Made by a program: the position numbers and the translations under genes. Shown piece after piece: positions 45,701-56,117 of a stretch of DNA of 64,000 bases; the stretch's first letter is position 1; the number at the start of each line of letters is the position of its first letter. Source of the stretch: Tetraselmis striata. Its lineage: Eukaryota > Chlorophyta > Chlorodendrophyceae > Chlorodendrales > Chlorodendraceae. The DNA is taken from contig VCJN01003570.1 in NCBI GenBank assembly GCA_006384855.1, forward strand, positions 59,017 through 123,016. Direction: 5' to 3'. The notes below the pieces were generated by a model. The model was not told where the DNA came from. It saw only the letters and a list, made by a program, of their open reading frames with translations, and did not search any database.

Positions 45701-47922
45701 CCAAGAGGCAGTCACTGCCGCACTTCACTCGGAGATGAGCCGCCTGTTGCAGTTAGAGGTGCAGCATGACATGAAGGTGGGTGAGTTGGAAGACACTCTG
45801 GCCAGGAGAGAACTCCAATTGGCTGAGCTGCGCGATAGCATGGACCGCCTGGCGGGGATCGTCGGCAGCAAGGATGTGGAGGCAGCATCAGCCAGACTGC
45901 GGCAGCTGGCGGGCAGGGTCCCTGGGATGCTGAGGGCGGTAGACATCGGGCTGCATAAGCTGGCAAGCGTCAGTGGTAAGCTGGCAGCCATGTCCTGCCT
46001 GACGACCACCTACACCAAGGACACCATGCAACTGGGAACCGCCCTGGACGAGCAGCTGCGCGCATTGGATGGCGTCGTGAACAGTGTTGCTGACATACAG
46101 TCTAGGCTGGCAGTGTATGCCCCAGCTGCGGACTTGGCAGATAGCGAGTCATGTGCGCAGGTGCCTCCGATGAGTGGGACAGTGTCTGCGTCTCCATCCA
46201 CCACTGCGCCCCCGGTCGAGGGGCATCTCCCAGGGGCGTTACCCGGCCGAGTGCCAAAGGAGAACTTCATGCCTGAGCGCAGCAGCAGGCACACTGGCTG
46301 TGATGCAATCGGCGCCGGTGCTTCACCAGGCGCTGTATCACGGCTACATGATGAGGCGGGCAAGCAGAGGGCAGAAGCTTCGGCTGCAATTCACAGGGCT
46401 CAGCAGGCAGAGGCGGAGGCTTTAGAAGCGCAGCGTACCGCGAATCTGCTGCGTGAGAAATGCAGCCAGTACGAGACGGACATCCAGAGCTTGAGAGCCG
46501 GTCTGGCATGCGCTGCAAAGAAAACCCTCGCACTGGAGGCTGCATCGCGCAGCAAGCAGCTGCAGCCAGGGACGCTGCAGGTGACTATCCCTCGGCTGAC
46601 ATGCATGCGGACGTGGTTGCGGCCCACTTTGTCCCTATAGCCCGTCATGGGACGCTGCGACGCGCATCGCACGAACTGACATCAACGTTGCTAGGACGCT
46701 GCCGTGGATAAAGCAGGGGCCCTTAGCGACTTGCACGAGTCCAGCGCTCACATGGACAGCATTAGCGGAGAACTTAGTTCGCTACAGAGCGAGTTGCGCA
46801 GACTGCTCCCTCAATCCACCTCCATGTGTCGTCCGCGGCATCACAAGGAGCAACCACACAGCTTGGAGGAGGCCTCATTAGAGTCTATGGCTCCACCATG
46901 TCCTGCGAGCCCGGGCTCAACAGTGTATGGGTAATGCTGGCCTGCCAACAGGCGCAGCTGCTCCGGAGGGCTGTGGACTATTTGTTGTGATGTGCGTGCA
47001 CCGCTGAATAACGTTTGTTGTGGCAGGCATGTCATCAGCGACGGAGTTTGTGAGGATTTGCGATGTGTCGGCCACCTCGCTGAATCCTCTGGTTGCTCAA
47101 AGGGCTACAAGCTTCTGGGGCCTGATTCAAGCCACCAAGACACCCAGCCTGTAGCCAGCGCATTGGCCCGGGTGCATCAGGAGGTGGAGGCTGCACGTGA
47201 CCGAGCGGCAGAGGCGGAGTCAGAGGTTTGTTCACGCGCAAGCACGAGACTTGTGGTTGCAGACGGTTGCATGCATACGTCATGACGTGCTGACTACGCA
47301 TTGCTGAGCAGGTGAAGCGCCTGAGGGCAAAGCTGGAGGCGACACTTCATGCGGAAGCGAAGCTTGCTCGTCAGATGGCGGCTGACATGGCAACGAGAGA
47401 GCGCGAAAGCATCCAGACGCGACAGAAGCTCGAATGCGCAACTCAGCAACTATTTGCATACCAGGTGGCTGCATCAAACACACACGCACACTCTCTCTCT
47501 CTCTCTCCTCCTGTTTCCTGTACGCTGAATTTCACAATTAGGAGTTCGTGTGTATCTTTTATTGCATCAATGCCCTCCTTGCTTCAGATGAATACTGCCT
47601 CCAGGTGTCCACTCAGCGCACAACTTGTTGTGCCCTGCAATTGTAGATGGAAAACGAGCAGCTCCGGGATTTCATCGGGAGCTCTGTGCCTATAAAGCTG
47701 GACGCAATTCGGGTCATGCCAACATCCAACATGGTTACCACCTCATCGATCCACAACTCTACAACGCCTCACCCCGCAGATGCCACGGCCGCCCCATCTG
47801 GGGCCCTATCTGCAGGAAGCCGCGAGAAAAAAATATTTTTGTTGCGCCCTACGGGTCGTGCCAGGGAGCCCGATGAAGCCAACAAGCTGGTGGCCAGGCT
47901 CCGGCAGATGTCACGAGACTGA
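42776..47922 (+). CDS. Multi-exon coiled-coil protein, unknown
   Basis: GT-AG exons support one gene: 42776?-42891 (MTRSPKLSGVLGEAGMLERA), ~43416-43542 (SNSMSWEEASHTLDWQAGG), 43863-44013, 44100-44226 (QLRASLNSAVVETKTQDESL), 44309-44575 (heptad-rich, RELQAALQKTTLANQQLQDR), ~44714-44847, 45432-46580 (about 380 residues), 46695-46930, 47027-47225, 47312-47464 and 47647-47922 (MENEQLRDFIGSSVPIKLDA), stop at 47922. Coiled-coil heptads run through most exons, so a structural or scaffold role is likely, but no family motif is visible. The 5' end and the 44.6-45.4 kb exon phases are unresolved. A TGTAA at 48069-48073 may be its poly(A) signal. Confidence 0.65.
44948..45002. repeat. Interrupted poly(C) tract in an intron
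   Basis: Three long C runs separated by TT, inside the intron between the ~44.8 and ~45.1 kb exon candidates of the coiled-coil gene. Confidence 0.9.
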
Positions 47923-48068
47923 ACGTACTCCCAGCAGACTCCGGGCAGAGAAGGGCTAGTAGGCCCTCCGCATGCAACCCTGACTTGATACCGTGCACAT
48001 CATGTGTACAGTTTTTCTGAAATCAATCGGTGCTGCTACTGTTTGTATACAAAGCTAATTCTATCATG

Positions 48069-48073
48069 TGTAA
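48069..48073 (+). terminator. TGTAA poly(A)-like signal
   Basis: TGTAA is the usual chlorophyte polyadenylation motif. It is 147 bp past the coiled-coil gene stop and six bases from the end of the convergent CBM gene, so the two transcripts probably overlap. Confidence 0.45.
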
Positions 48074-48078
48074 GCCAA

Positions 48079-49501
48079 CTATGCAGTCTTCTTGAGTACG
48101 CCGCTCGCAAGGTAATAGGTACCTGCCGGTAAGGGGGTGGGGGGGGGGGGGGAGGTCGCCAACCATCCAGATACAGCTGTCAGCCATGCAGCAACCCGTA
48201 GTGAATGAGGCAGAGGTCTGCACAGGAGCAAGGGGGTGGTAGGAAGGTGTTCAGGGGGGCGGGGGGGGGAGGGGGGTGGCTGACAGTACCGGGGGACTTG
48301 ATCGAGTAGTTTTTGGGGCCGCTGTCACTATATGGATCGAGCTTGTCCCAGTTGTCCCCTCCGTTGTTGACCACAAACTCCATGCTGCTGCCCTTGAAAA
48401 CCATCTTCTTGCATTCACCGTCATCCGTCATTTTCAACCCAGGCACCTGCGTCCACGACTTCCCATCCACACAGCAGTGGATGAATGCCTTCCGCCAACC
48501 TGTCTTGTAGTATAAGTTGATATACTGCGTGGAGGCCGACTCTGCTGGGGGCTCCGGTGTCGGTGGAGCAGCCACTGAGGCCTGGCCTGGGGCGCCTGTC
48601 ATGGCTGGTGCTGCAGGGGTGGGCGCGGGCTGCGAGGGGGTGGGGGCAGGCATGTCCGTGGTGCTGCCGGCGGATTTCAATTGCTCCACCTCCGTGTTGG
48701 CCTTCTGTAATTGGCTCCTCAGGCCCTCAATGGTTGTCAGCTGATCGTCGGCCAGCTTGAGGAGCTCAAGCTCTTCGTTTGCCTCCTGCAACTGGGACCG
48801 CAGCTCCTCAATGGCAGCCATTTGGTCCCCCGATGCCCGCAGGATTTTGAGCTCTTCATTTGCCTCCTGGAGTTGAGACTTCAGGTCGGAAATTGTGTCC
48901 CTAGCAACTTGAAGGTCCTCCAGGGCCTTGAGCCGGCTCTGATTGAGCATCATCATGTTCTCTTGTGCCTTTGCGAAGACTTTCATGACGTCCGGGGATG
49001 CGTTCTTCTTCCCCTTCTACAAGGGAGCAACCAGCAGGGCAAAGTACCGGCAGGGTTTCCGGTCCAGTGGGGCATGGGTCGGTGAGTAATGTCCCGCACT
49101 GCCCTGGGCTAGCCAGTTGGGCCCGCGTGCAGCTACCATTCTCCCCTATTCGCTGCCCGTGTACGGGCGGGGGTAGCTGTGCTGCTCTCACCTTCGCCAG
49201 CTCCCCCATCAAGGAGCTGCCATCAGAAGGGCTCCGGCCGCTGGTTCCACCGGAGCGAACGGGCACCACCAGCTGGGCACACCAGTGCATGTTAGGCGGT
49301 TTTAAAAATGGGCTTCAGACTCAGGGCCGAGCAGGGTAGAGAGAGGGTCGCCTGTGGGCTCATGCGCCGGGGGCTGGCGCTCACCGATGTTTTCGCGGGG
49401 CGCCTCGGCGCGGTGCCCCGTCTCGTTCCATAGGACCGGACGATCGCTCCGGAGTGAGGAACGCTAAAGGAGGTCACCAAGTTTCCGGCCATTCCTGCCA
49501 T
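48079..49501 (-). CDS. Plastid-targeted coiled-coil protein with C-terminal starch-binding (CBM25/53-like) module
   Basis: Four exons in phase give about 322 residues: 49501-49385, 49272-49192, 49016-48290, 48122-48079. Exon 1 (MAGMAGNLVTSFSVPHSG, then R/S/T-rich) resembles a chloroplast transit peptide. Residues ~75-185 are a coiled coil with three LRSQLQEANEELELLK-like repeats. A Pro/Ala linker follows. The last ~90 residues are the module: INLYYKTGWRKAFIHCCVDG, SMEFVVNNGGDNWDKLDPYS and KNYSIKSPGTYYLASG. Such modules occur in starch synthase III and other glucan enzymes. Here no glycosyltransferase domain follows, so a scaffold or targeting role on starch (compare PTST, which pairs a coiled coil with CBM48) is inferred. 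Intron 3 carries poly(C) just before its acceptor. Confidence 0.85.
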
Positions 49502-49894
49502 GGGGAGCACGGTAGGCTGAAACCTTACAGGCGCCTGATAGCTCTGGATAATCCTTACTAGGTGGAGTTGTAGGGTTACATATTCAGGCTGTGGTCGTAT
49601 AAGCAGCGGGAAATACTGCACCCGAAAGCGTGCTGATGAGCACCTGTAGCGACCTTTCGCGCCAGGTACTCCGTGCCAGCTACTGCCGTCCGTCGGCGGG
49701 CTCCCGCTCAGAGACCAGTACACAGAGTGCAAGCGACAGACCCCAGCCGGCTTCAGTACCACCCCTTCCGATGTCGGTGAGGGATGAGAAGTGCTTAGAT
49801 GTATTCCCTGTCTATCAGGGATTTATATAAGGGAATACGGGCAGTCGCTTCACGTACAGTACAGTATGCTTTTCCGAGGCCAGGGTACCAGTAC

Positions 49895-50092
49895 CAGTAG
49901 TTGTGCCGAACTCACATCGGCTGAGTTCGGTTCGGACCGAACTGAATTCAGCAGGGAGTTCGGCCGAATACAGTTCGGACCGAACTGAACCGCACTTCGG
50001 ACTGGACCGAACAACTGAACTGTCCGAACTGCCCGAACAGAACTGAGTTCGTTCCGAAATTCCACCGACCTGCCACCGAAATACCACCGAAG
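49895..50092. repeat. Cluster of TTCGG/CCGAA palindromic motifs
   Basis: At least eight GTTCGG or CCGAAC words lie within 150 bp, including GTTCGGACCGAACTGA twice (49930, 49974) and inverted halves between them. It could fold into hairpins or be an array of binding sites. Confidence 0.7.
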
Positions 50093-50188
50093 TTTGATCT
50101 CAATATCCCTGCTAGAACTGGCTGCTATAATGGTTAAAATGCAGTGGCAACATGTTGTGCGCCCGGGCGTGGGCGTGGGCGTGGGCAT

Positions 50189-50535
50189 GACGGCATTCCC
50201 CTCCATGACTGCAGGGTCAGGCAAGGTGACGGTGCAGTCCGGCTGGGTGATGGAGGACTGCTTGCACCACATGGAAACGTTTTCCATTCTTAACGCCGGT
50301 CCGCTGTTCGAGGAGGCCCGGGTGAAGGCGATCATGCCCGAGAAGGAGCTCGCGTCCCCAGCGGTGGTGCGTTCGGTGTCGCGACTGGCGGTGCTTGGGC
50401 ACATGTATGTACAAGCGCCTGCAAGAAGCTGCGTGGTTCGTCACGCGGTGGGGGTTGCAGAATGTGGTGACGGAGGAGGACGGCCCCGAGCGCAAGGCGC
50501 AGGTGGACGCGCTCACTAGGGAGGGGAGGACTCGA
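50189..50535 (+). pseudogene. Unidentified coding fragment
   Basis: MTAFPSMTAGSGKVTVQSGW, FEEARVKAIMPEKELASPAV and SRLAVLGHMY are followed in the next frame by KRLQEAAWFVTRWGLQNVV and EEDGPERKAQVDAL. It then runs into GC-rich units. It may be the 3' part of a gene or transposon ORF. Not recognised. Confidence 0.35.
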
Positions 50536-50539
50536 TACC

Positions 50540-51130
50540 CAGCGCGGCGCCAAGGCGCGGCGGCCGGGGCAGCGCGGCGCCAAGGCGCGGCGGCCGGGGC
50601 AGCGCGGCGCCAACGCGAGTGGGATGGGCGGGGCAGCGGTTGCTACCGAGTGAGGCGTAGCATCGTTTGCAGTAGCAACGCAGCCTTTCCGGTGTGACGC
50701 CGCCTGGATGTAACCCAGCAGTACGCGCAAAGTGCAAGTGCAAGGGCTGATGGCGGGGATCCCGCGCGCGGGGGGGGGGGGGGGGGGCAGCGGCTGTGGG
50801 ATAGGCGCGGCAGCGGTTGCTACATAGTGAGGCGTCGCATCGTTTGCAGTAGCAACGCAGCCTTTCCGGTTGCATAGTGTGACGCAGCCTGGATGTAACC
50901 CAGCAGTACGCGCAAAGTGCAAGTGCAAGCTGCTGGTGGCGGGGATCCACGCGAGGTCGCAGGACGGTGCGCGAGGGGGGGGGGGGGGGGGCAGCGGCTG
51001 TGGGATAGGCGGGGCAGCGGTTGCTACCGAGTGAGGCGTAGCATCGTTTGCAGTAGCAACGCAGCCTTTCCGGTTGCATAGTGTGACACCGCTTGGATGT
51101 AACCCAGCAGTACGCGCAAAGTGCAAGTGT
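50540..51130 (+). repeat. GC-rich units plus three ~205-bp tandem units
   Basis: Two 30-bp-type GC units (50540-50625) precede a ~205-bp repeat (near 50632, 50810 and 51012) containing GTGAGGCGTAGCATCGTTTG, CAGTAGCAACGCAGCCTTTC and GGATGTAACCCAGCAGTACG. Poly(G) runs (50770, 50977) fall at the same place in each unit. Confidence 0.85.
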
Positions 51131-51924
51131 TACACGTCCGTGTGCCCCACCCAATGACATTGCGCCCGACCTCACTGACGGCATGTCTCGCTCTCCTTCA
51201 GCTCCTGGGCCGTCCGCCGCCTCACCCTGCGCACCCTACCAGCCGCGCGTGCCTTCTCGGAAGCCTCACACACGGCGGCGCGAGTCGCGTCGTGGAACGC
51301 GTCCCTGGCATGGCGGAACTCCGCCCTCACCGTGGCCGTGGTCGGGCAGGGGACTGCCCGCTGATGGGTCGCCATGCATGGGTACTTGGGGCCGCACAGA
51401 GCCGGGGTGCCGTCGCAGCAACACTCTCAGTCCGTCCGTTGGCCGCAGTCCACGCGGTACAGGGGGCAATATCGAGTCAAAATGGGCACATTTACGGACT
51501 CGAAAATGTGCCCCCCACGTGATCGCTTAGACTCGTATATGTACCCACTTTTTGGGTACATTTCAGGTGCAATTTATAACTATACGAGAGTACTAACAAT
51601 GACCATTCGCCGTGTCCTCTTCGCGCCCTCTCTTGCGTAAAGTACTACCCGCCTCAACCTAGGTGGTGGGGCTTCTTCGCGCCATTTTGCGCGCCACGGT
51701 GGCCCACTATGTTAAGGATTTCACTCCTCGCTGCTCGAAGCTCCAAGAGACCTGCTGCAGCGCCGCCGTTTTGGGAGCCATCTCCGCCGGACCCCGCTGG
51801 CAGTGGTTGAGATGCGGGCTTGGAGGACCCGCCAGCCTGACGCGGCGCCGCTACGACCTGGTAGTAGCGGTCATCGACTAAGACGGGGAAGGGGGGGGGG
51901 GCTTTAGAGACCCGGCTCGGCAGG

Positions 51925-52131
51925 TCAAGCAGGTGTTGGTGGACTTAATAAGCGTTGCTTCTTGATGTGTTGAATGCCGCGCCGCATCTCGTTGTCGTTG
52001 CGCCAGTCGCGCACGGTGCGAATCGAGTAGCCACAGTGTTTTACAGTCTTGCTCTGGCACTCCCCGAAGAGGGCAGAATCCACGGCAGCGTACCACCAAT
52101 CTACGGAAAAGTCCGGCGCAACAGCCTGCAA
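51925..52131 (-). pseudogene. VKHCGYS block (possible helix-turn-helix), copy 1 in element C
   Basis: SKTVKHCGYSIRTVRDWRND then EMRRGIQHIKKQRLL and a CLTC end. The other copy near 57.1-57.25 kb has AKNVKHCGYSIRSVREWHND and CQPC. GYSIRTVRDWR has the look of a recognition helix. The spaced cysteines may bind zinc. Weak inference. Confidence 0.4.
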
Positions 52132-52155
52132 GACAAGGTTCCACGACGCACGGGA

Positions 52156-53400
52156 GTCGGGTGTGGAAAAGCGTCTCGTCGTTACAAGAGCTAGGAGCGA
52201 CAGTACGCGGGTTTTTACGCGAGATGCGGGCGTTCACCTGCCCCCGCTGCCGAGATGCGGTACCCCCACCGTCACAGTTGACTCTCTCCACCCTATGCAT
52301 CTCTTGCTCGTCAGTCTTGCCAGCGGTGGCCTCAGCCACAGCTGGCAAGACTGACGCGAGCCTCCGGGTTCCAGTGCCGCATCTCTCTCGGCGCAACCGT
52401 CTGTACGACATGGTTCCACGACGCACGGAAGTCGGGTTTGGAAAAGCGTCTCGTCGTTACAAGAGCTAGGAGCGACAGTACACGGGTTTTTACGCGAGAT
52501 GCGGGCGTTCACCTGCGGAGATGCGGTACCCCCACCGTCACGGTAAAACCTCTCCACCCTATGTATCTCTTGCTCGTCAGTCTTGCCAGCGGTGGCCTCA
52601 CCCACCGCTGGCAAGACTGACACGAGGATGTACTTGTCGTCCTCAAAGTGGGCCTCCGGGTTTCATTACCGCATCTCTCTCGGCGTAACCACCTGTAAGA
52701 CAAGGTTCCACGACGCACGGGAGTCGGGTTTGGAAAAGCGTCTCGTCGTTACAAGAGCTAGGAGCGACAGTACACGGGTTTTTACGCGAGAGATGCGGGC
52801 GTTCACCTGCCCCCGCTGCCGAGATGCGGTACCCCCACCGTCACAGTTGACTCTCTCCACCCTATGCATCTCTTGCTCGTCAGTCTTGCCAGCGGTGGCC
52901 TCAGCCACAGCTGGCAAGACTGACGCGAGCCTCCGGGTTCCAGTGCCGCATCTCTCTCGGCGCAACCGTCTGTACGACATGGTTCCACGACGCACGGAAG
53001 TCGGGTTTGGAAAAGCGTCTCGTCGTTACAAGAGCTAGGAGCGACAGTACACGGGTTTTTACGCGAGATGCGGGCGTTCACCTGCGGAGATGCGGTACCC
53101 CCACCGTCACGGTAAAACCTCTCCACCCTATGTATCTCTTGCTCGTCAGTCTTGCCAGCGGTGGCCTCACCCACCGCTGGCAAGACTGACACGAGGATGT
53201 ACTTGTCGTCCTCAAAGCGGGCCTCCGGGTTTCATTACCGCATCTCTCTCGGCGTAACCACCTGTAAGACAAGGTTCCACGACGCACGGGAGTCGGGTTT
53301 GGAAAAGCGTCTCGTCGTTACAAGAGCTAGGAGCGACAGTACACGGGTTTTTACGCGAGAGATGCGGGCGTTCACCTGCTCTTGCTGTCGAGATGCGGGT
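52156..53400 (-). repeat. Tandem repeats: ~285-bp half units in a 569-bp higher-order unit
   Basis: GAAAAGCGTCTCGTCGTTAC recurs near 52167, 52440, 52732, 53009 and 53301. The 569-bp pair 52160-52728 and 52729-53297 is almost the same base for base. Each half unit has a GTCAGTCTTGCCAGC...GCTGGCAAGACTGAC inverted repeat, perfect over 20 bp in the 52577 and 53146 copies. Confidence 0.92.
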
Positions 53401-53479
53401 AATCCCACCCCTCACACTTAACTATCTCCACCCTATGCATCTCTTGCTCGTCATTGTTGCCAGCGGTGGCCTGAGGCTC

Positions 53480-54070
53480 TTCCAAATGGAGGAGTCGGCC
53501 CACGCTTCTTGGAATGCTTTTTGCGCAGCTTAATGGGCGACAAGCTGCTGCTCTTGCCTCCATAGGCGGAGACGCGGGTCGGGGAGGCGGAGATATGGCA
53601 CCGCCACGGGAAGATGTGGCCCTGCGACTCCCACCAGGGGCACCCGAAGGCGCCTGATGGCTTGACGTGGCTTCGCGTTTCGGCTTAGGCGCCTGGAAGG
53701 GTCGTCGTCCTCCAGCTCTATCGCCATCTTGAAGGAGGACTCGGCCCGCGCTCCTTGGAATGCTTCTTGCGCAGCTTAATGGGCGACAAGCTGCTCTTGC
53801 CTCCCGTGCTCAACGCACCGTGCGGGCGCTTCGTCGCACTCGAAGGCTGAGGCTCACTCGGCTGCTTGGCAGTCTCCGAGGGACCAAGCCTGCTCGGGGG
53901 AGGGGCGGAGCTGCTCGAAGCTCTATCAAGAGACCTGCTGCAGCGCCGTTTTGGGAGCCATCTCCGCCGGACCCCGGTGGCGGCGGTTGAGATGCGGGCT
54001 TAGAGGACCCGCCAGCCTGACGCGGCGCCGCTACGACCTGGTAGTAGCGTTCGTCGACCAAGACGGTGGG
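53480..54070 (-). pseudogene. Linker-coding segment of element C, second copy
   Basis: Minus strand: RYYQVVAAPRQAGGSSKPAS near 54.05 kb, then the basic S/P/K-rich text near 53.75 and 53.5 kb, matching A (17.4-18.2 kb) and B (31.15-30.3 kb). Frames are broken. Confidence 0.5.
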
Positions 54071-54114
54071 GGGTAAAGAGCTGGCTCGGCAACCTTCCAG
54101 TATGAATATTTTTA

Positions 54115-55512
54115 TGACAAAAGGGGATTTAATTGCCCATATGCTTTACAATACTATACAGATTGCAAGGCAGTACCACTAATGCCTGATATTTGCTCGG
54201 GGCACGCCGCAGATTGCTGCAGCGCTGCACCGCAGATGCTGCCTTAAGGCATGCTTTGATTGCCTAGATGGCTGCAAACCATTTAGTATGCGGGACTGCA
54301 TGGCATAGAAGGGATGTGAACACGCATCGGCTTGACGATACTATACAGATTTGCAAGGCAGTACGGCTAATACCTTATAATAGCTGGCGGCACGCCGCAG
54401 ATTGCTGCAGCCATTTGCCTAGATGGCTGCAAACCATTTAGTATGCGGGGCTGCATGGCATGAAAGGGATGTGAACACGCACCGGCTTGACGATACTATA
54501 CAGATTTGCAAGGCAGTAGGGCTAATACCTGATAATAGCTGGCGGCACACCGCAGATTGCTGCAGCCATTTGCCTAGATGGCTGCAAACCATTTAGTATG
54601 CGGGACTGCATGGCATAGAAGGGATGTGAACACGCACCGGCTTGACGATACTATACAGATTTGCAAGGCAGTAGGGCTAATACCTTATATTTGCTGGCGG
54701 CACGCCGCAGAGTGCTGCAGCGCTGCACCGCAGATGCTGCCTTAAGGCATGCTTTGATTGCCTAGATGGCTGCAAACCATTTAGTATGCGGGACTGCATG
54801 GCATAGAAGGGATGTGAACACGCACCGGCTTGACGATACTATACAGATTGCAAGGCAGTACGGCTAATACCTTATAATAGCTGGCGGCACGCCGCAGATT
54901 GCTGCAGCCATTTGCCTAGATGGCTGCAAACCATTTAGTATGCGGGGCTGCATGGCATGAAAGGGATGTGAACACGCACCGGCTTGACGATACTATACAG
55001 ATTTGCAAGGCAGTACGGCTAATACCTTATATTTGCTGGCGGCACACCGCAGATTGCTGCAGCGCTGCACTGCAGATGCTGCCTTAAGGCATGCTTTGAT
55101 TGCCTAGATGGCTGCAAACCATTTAGTATGCGGGACTGCATGGCATAGAAGGGATGTGAACACGCATCGGCTTGACGATACTATACAGATTTGCAAGGCA
55201 GTACGGCTAATACCTTATATTTGCTGGCGGCACGCCGCAGAGTGCTGCAGCGCTGCACCGCAGATGCTGCCTTAAGGCATGCTTTGATTGCCTGGATGGC
55301 TGCAAACCATTTAGTATGCGGGACTGCATGGCATAGAAGGGATGTGAACACGCATCGGCTTGACGATACTATACAGATTTGCAAGGCAGTAGGACTAATA
55401 CCTTATATTTGCTGGCGGCACGCCGCAGAGTGCTGCAGCGCTGCACCGCAGATGCTGCCTTAAGGCATGCTTTGATTGCCTGGATGGCTGCAAACCATTT
55501 AGTATGCGGGGC
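54115..55512 (+). repeat. ~187-bp satellite in element C
   Basis: About eight units, several shortened by loss of the CGCTGCACCGCAGATGCTG segment. Anchors are GCTTGACGATACTATACAGA and GATGGCTGCAAACCATTTAG. More homogeneous than in B. Confidence 0.9.
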
Positions 55513-55534
55513 TGCATGAATCACCAACATGCGC

Positions 55535-55965
55535 CGCCCGCCGCGCGTTGGCGCCCCGCTGCGCGGCCCGCCGCGCGTTGGCGCCCCGCTGCGCGGCCCG
55601 CCGCGCGTTGGCGCCCCGCTGCCCCGGCCGCCGCGCGTTGGCGCCCCGCTGCCCCGGCCGCCGCGCGTTGGCGCCCCGCTGCCCCGGCCGCCGCGCGTTG
55701 GCGCCCCGCTGCCCCGGCCGCCGCGCGTTGGCGCCCCGCTGCCCCGGCCGCGGCGCGTTGGCGCCCCGCTGCCCCGGCCGCGGCGCGTTGGCGCCCCGCT
55801 GCCCCGGCCGCGGCGCGTTGGCGCCCCGCTGCCCCGGCCGCCGCGCGTTGGCGCCCCGCTGCCCCGGCCGCGGCGCGTTGGCGCCCCGCTGCCCCGGCCG
55901 CGGCGCGTTGGCGCCCCGCTGCCCCGGCCGGGGCGCGTTGGCGCCCCGCTGCCCCGGCCGCGCTA
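55535..55965. repeat. 30-bp GC-rich tandem array (~14 units) in element C
   Basis: Unit GCGTTGGCGCCCCGCTGCCC plus CGGCCGCCGC, with CCG/CGG variants. Open in nearly all frames because 30 is a multiple of three, giving ARWRPAAPA-type repeats that should not be annotated as protein. Confidence 0.95.
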
Positions 55966-56117
55966 GCAAAGGAAGTGCGGTTTGTGAAATCAACGGACAG
56001 GAGTCGATTCAACTCTTATCTGCGGTTGAGAATGATTTGTTATGATCGTTGACTATGATTAATGAGGTATTGTCCAAGGAGCTATGGCAGCGAAATTCAA
56101 GCTGCATGAAACCCTTG

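Noticed and set aside
55499-56052. Long overlapping open frames with ARWRPAAPA or GANAPRPGQR repeats
   Set aside because: They arise from a 30-bp tandem array open in nearly all frames on both strands; nothing suggests translation.
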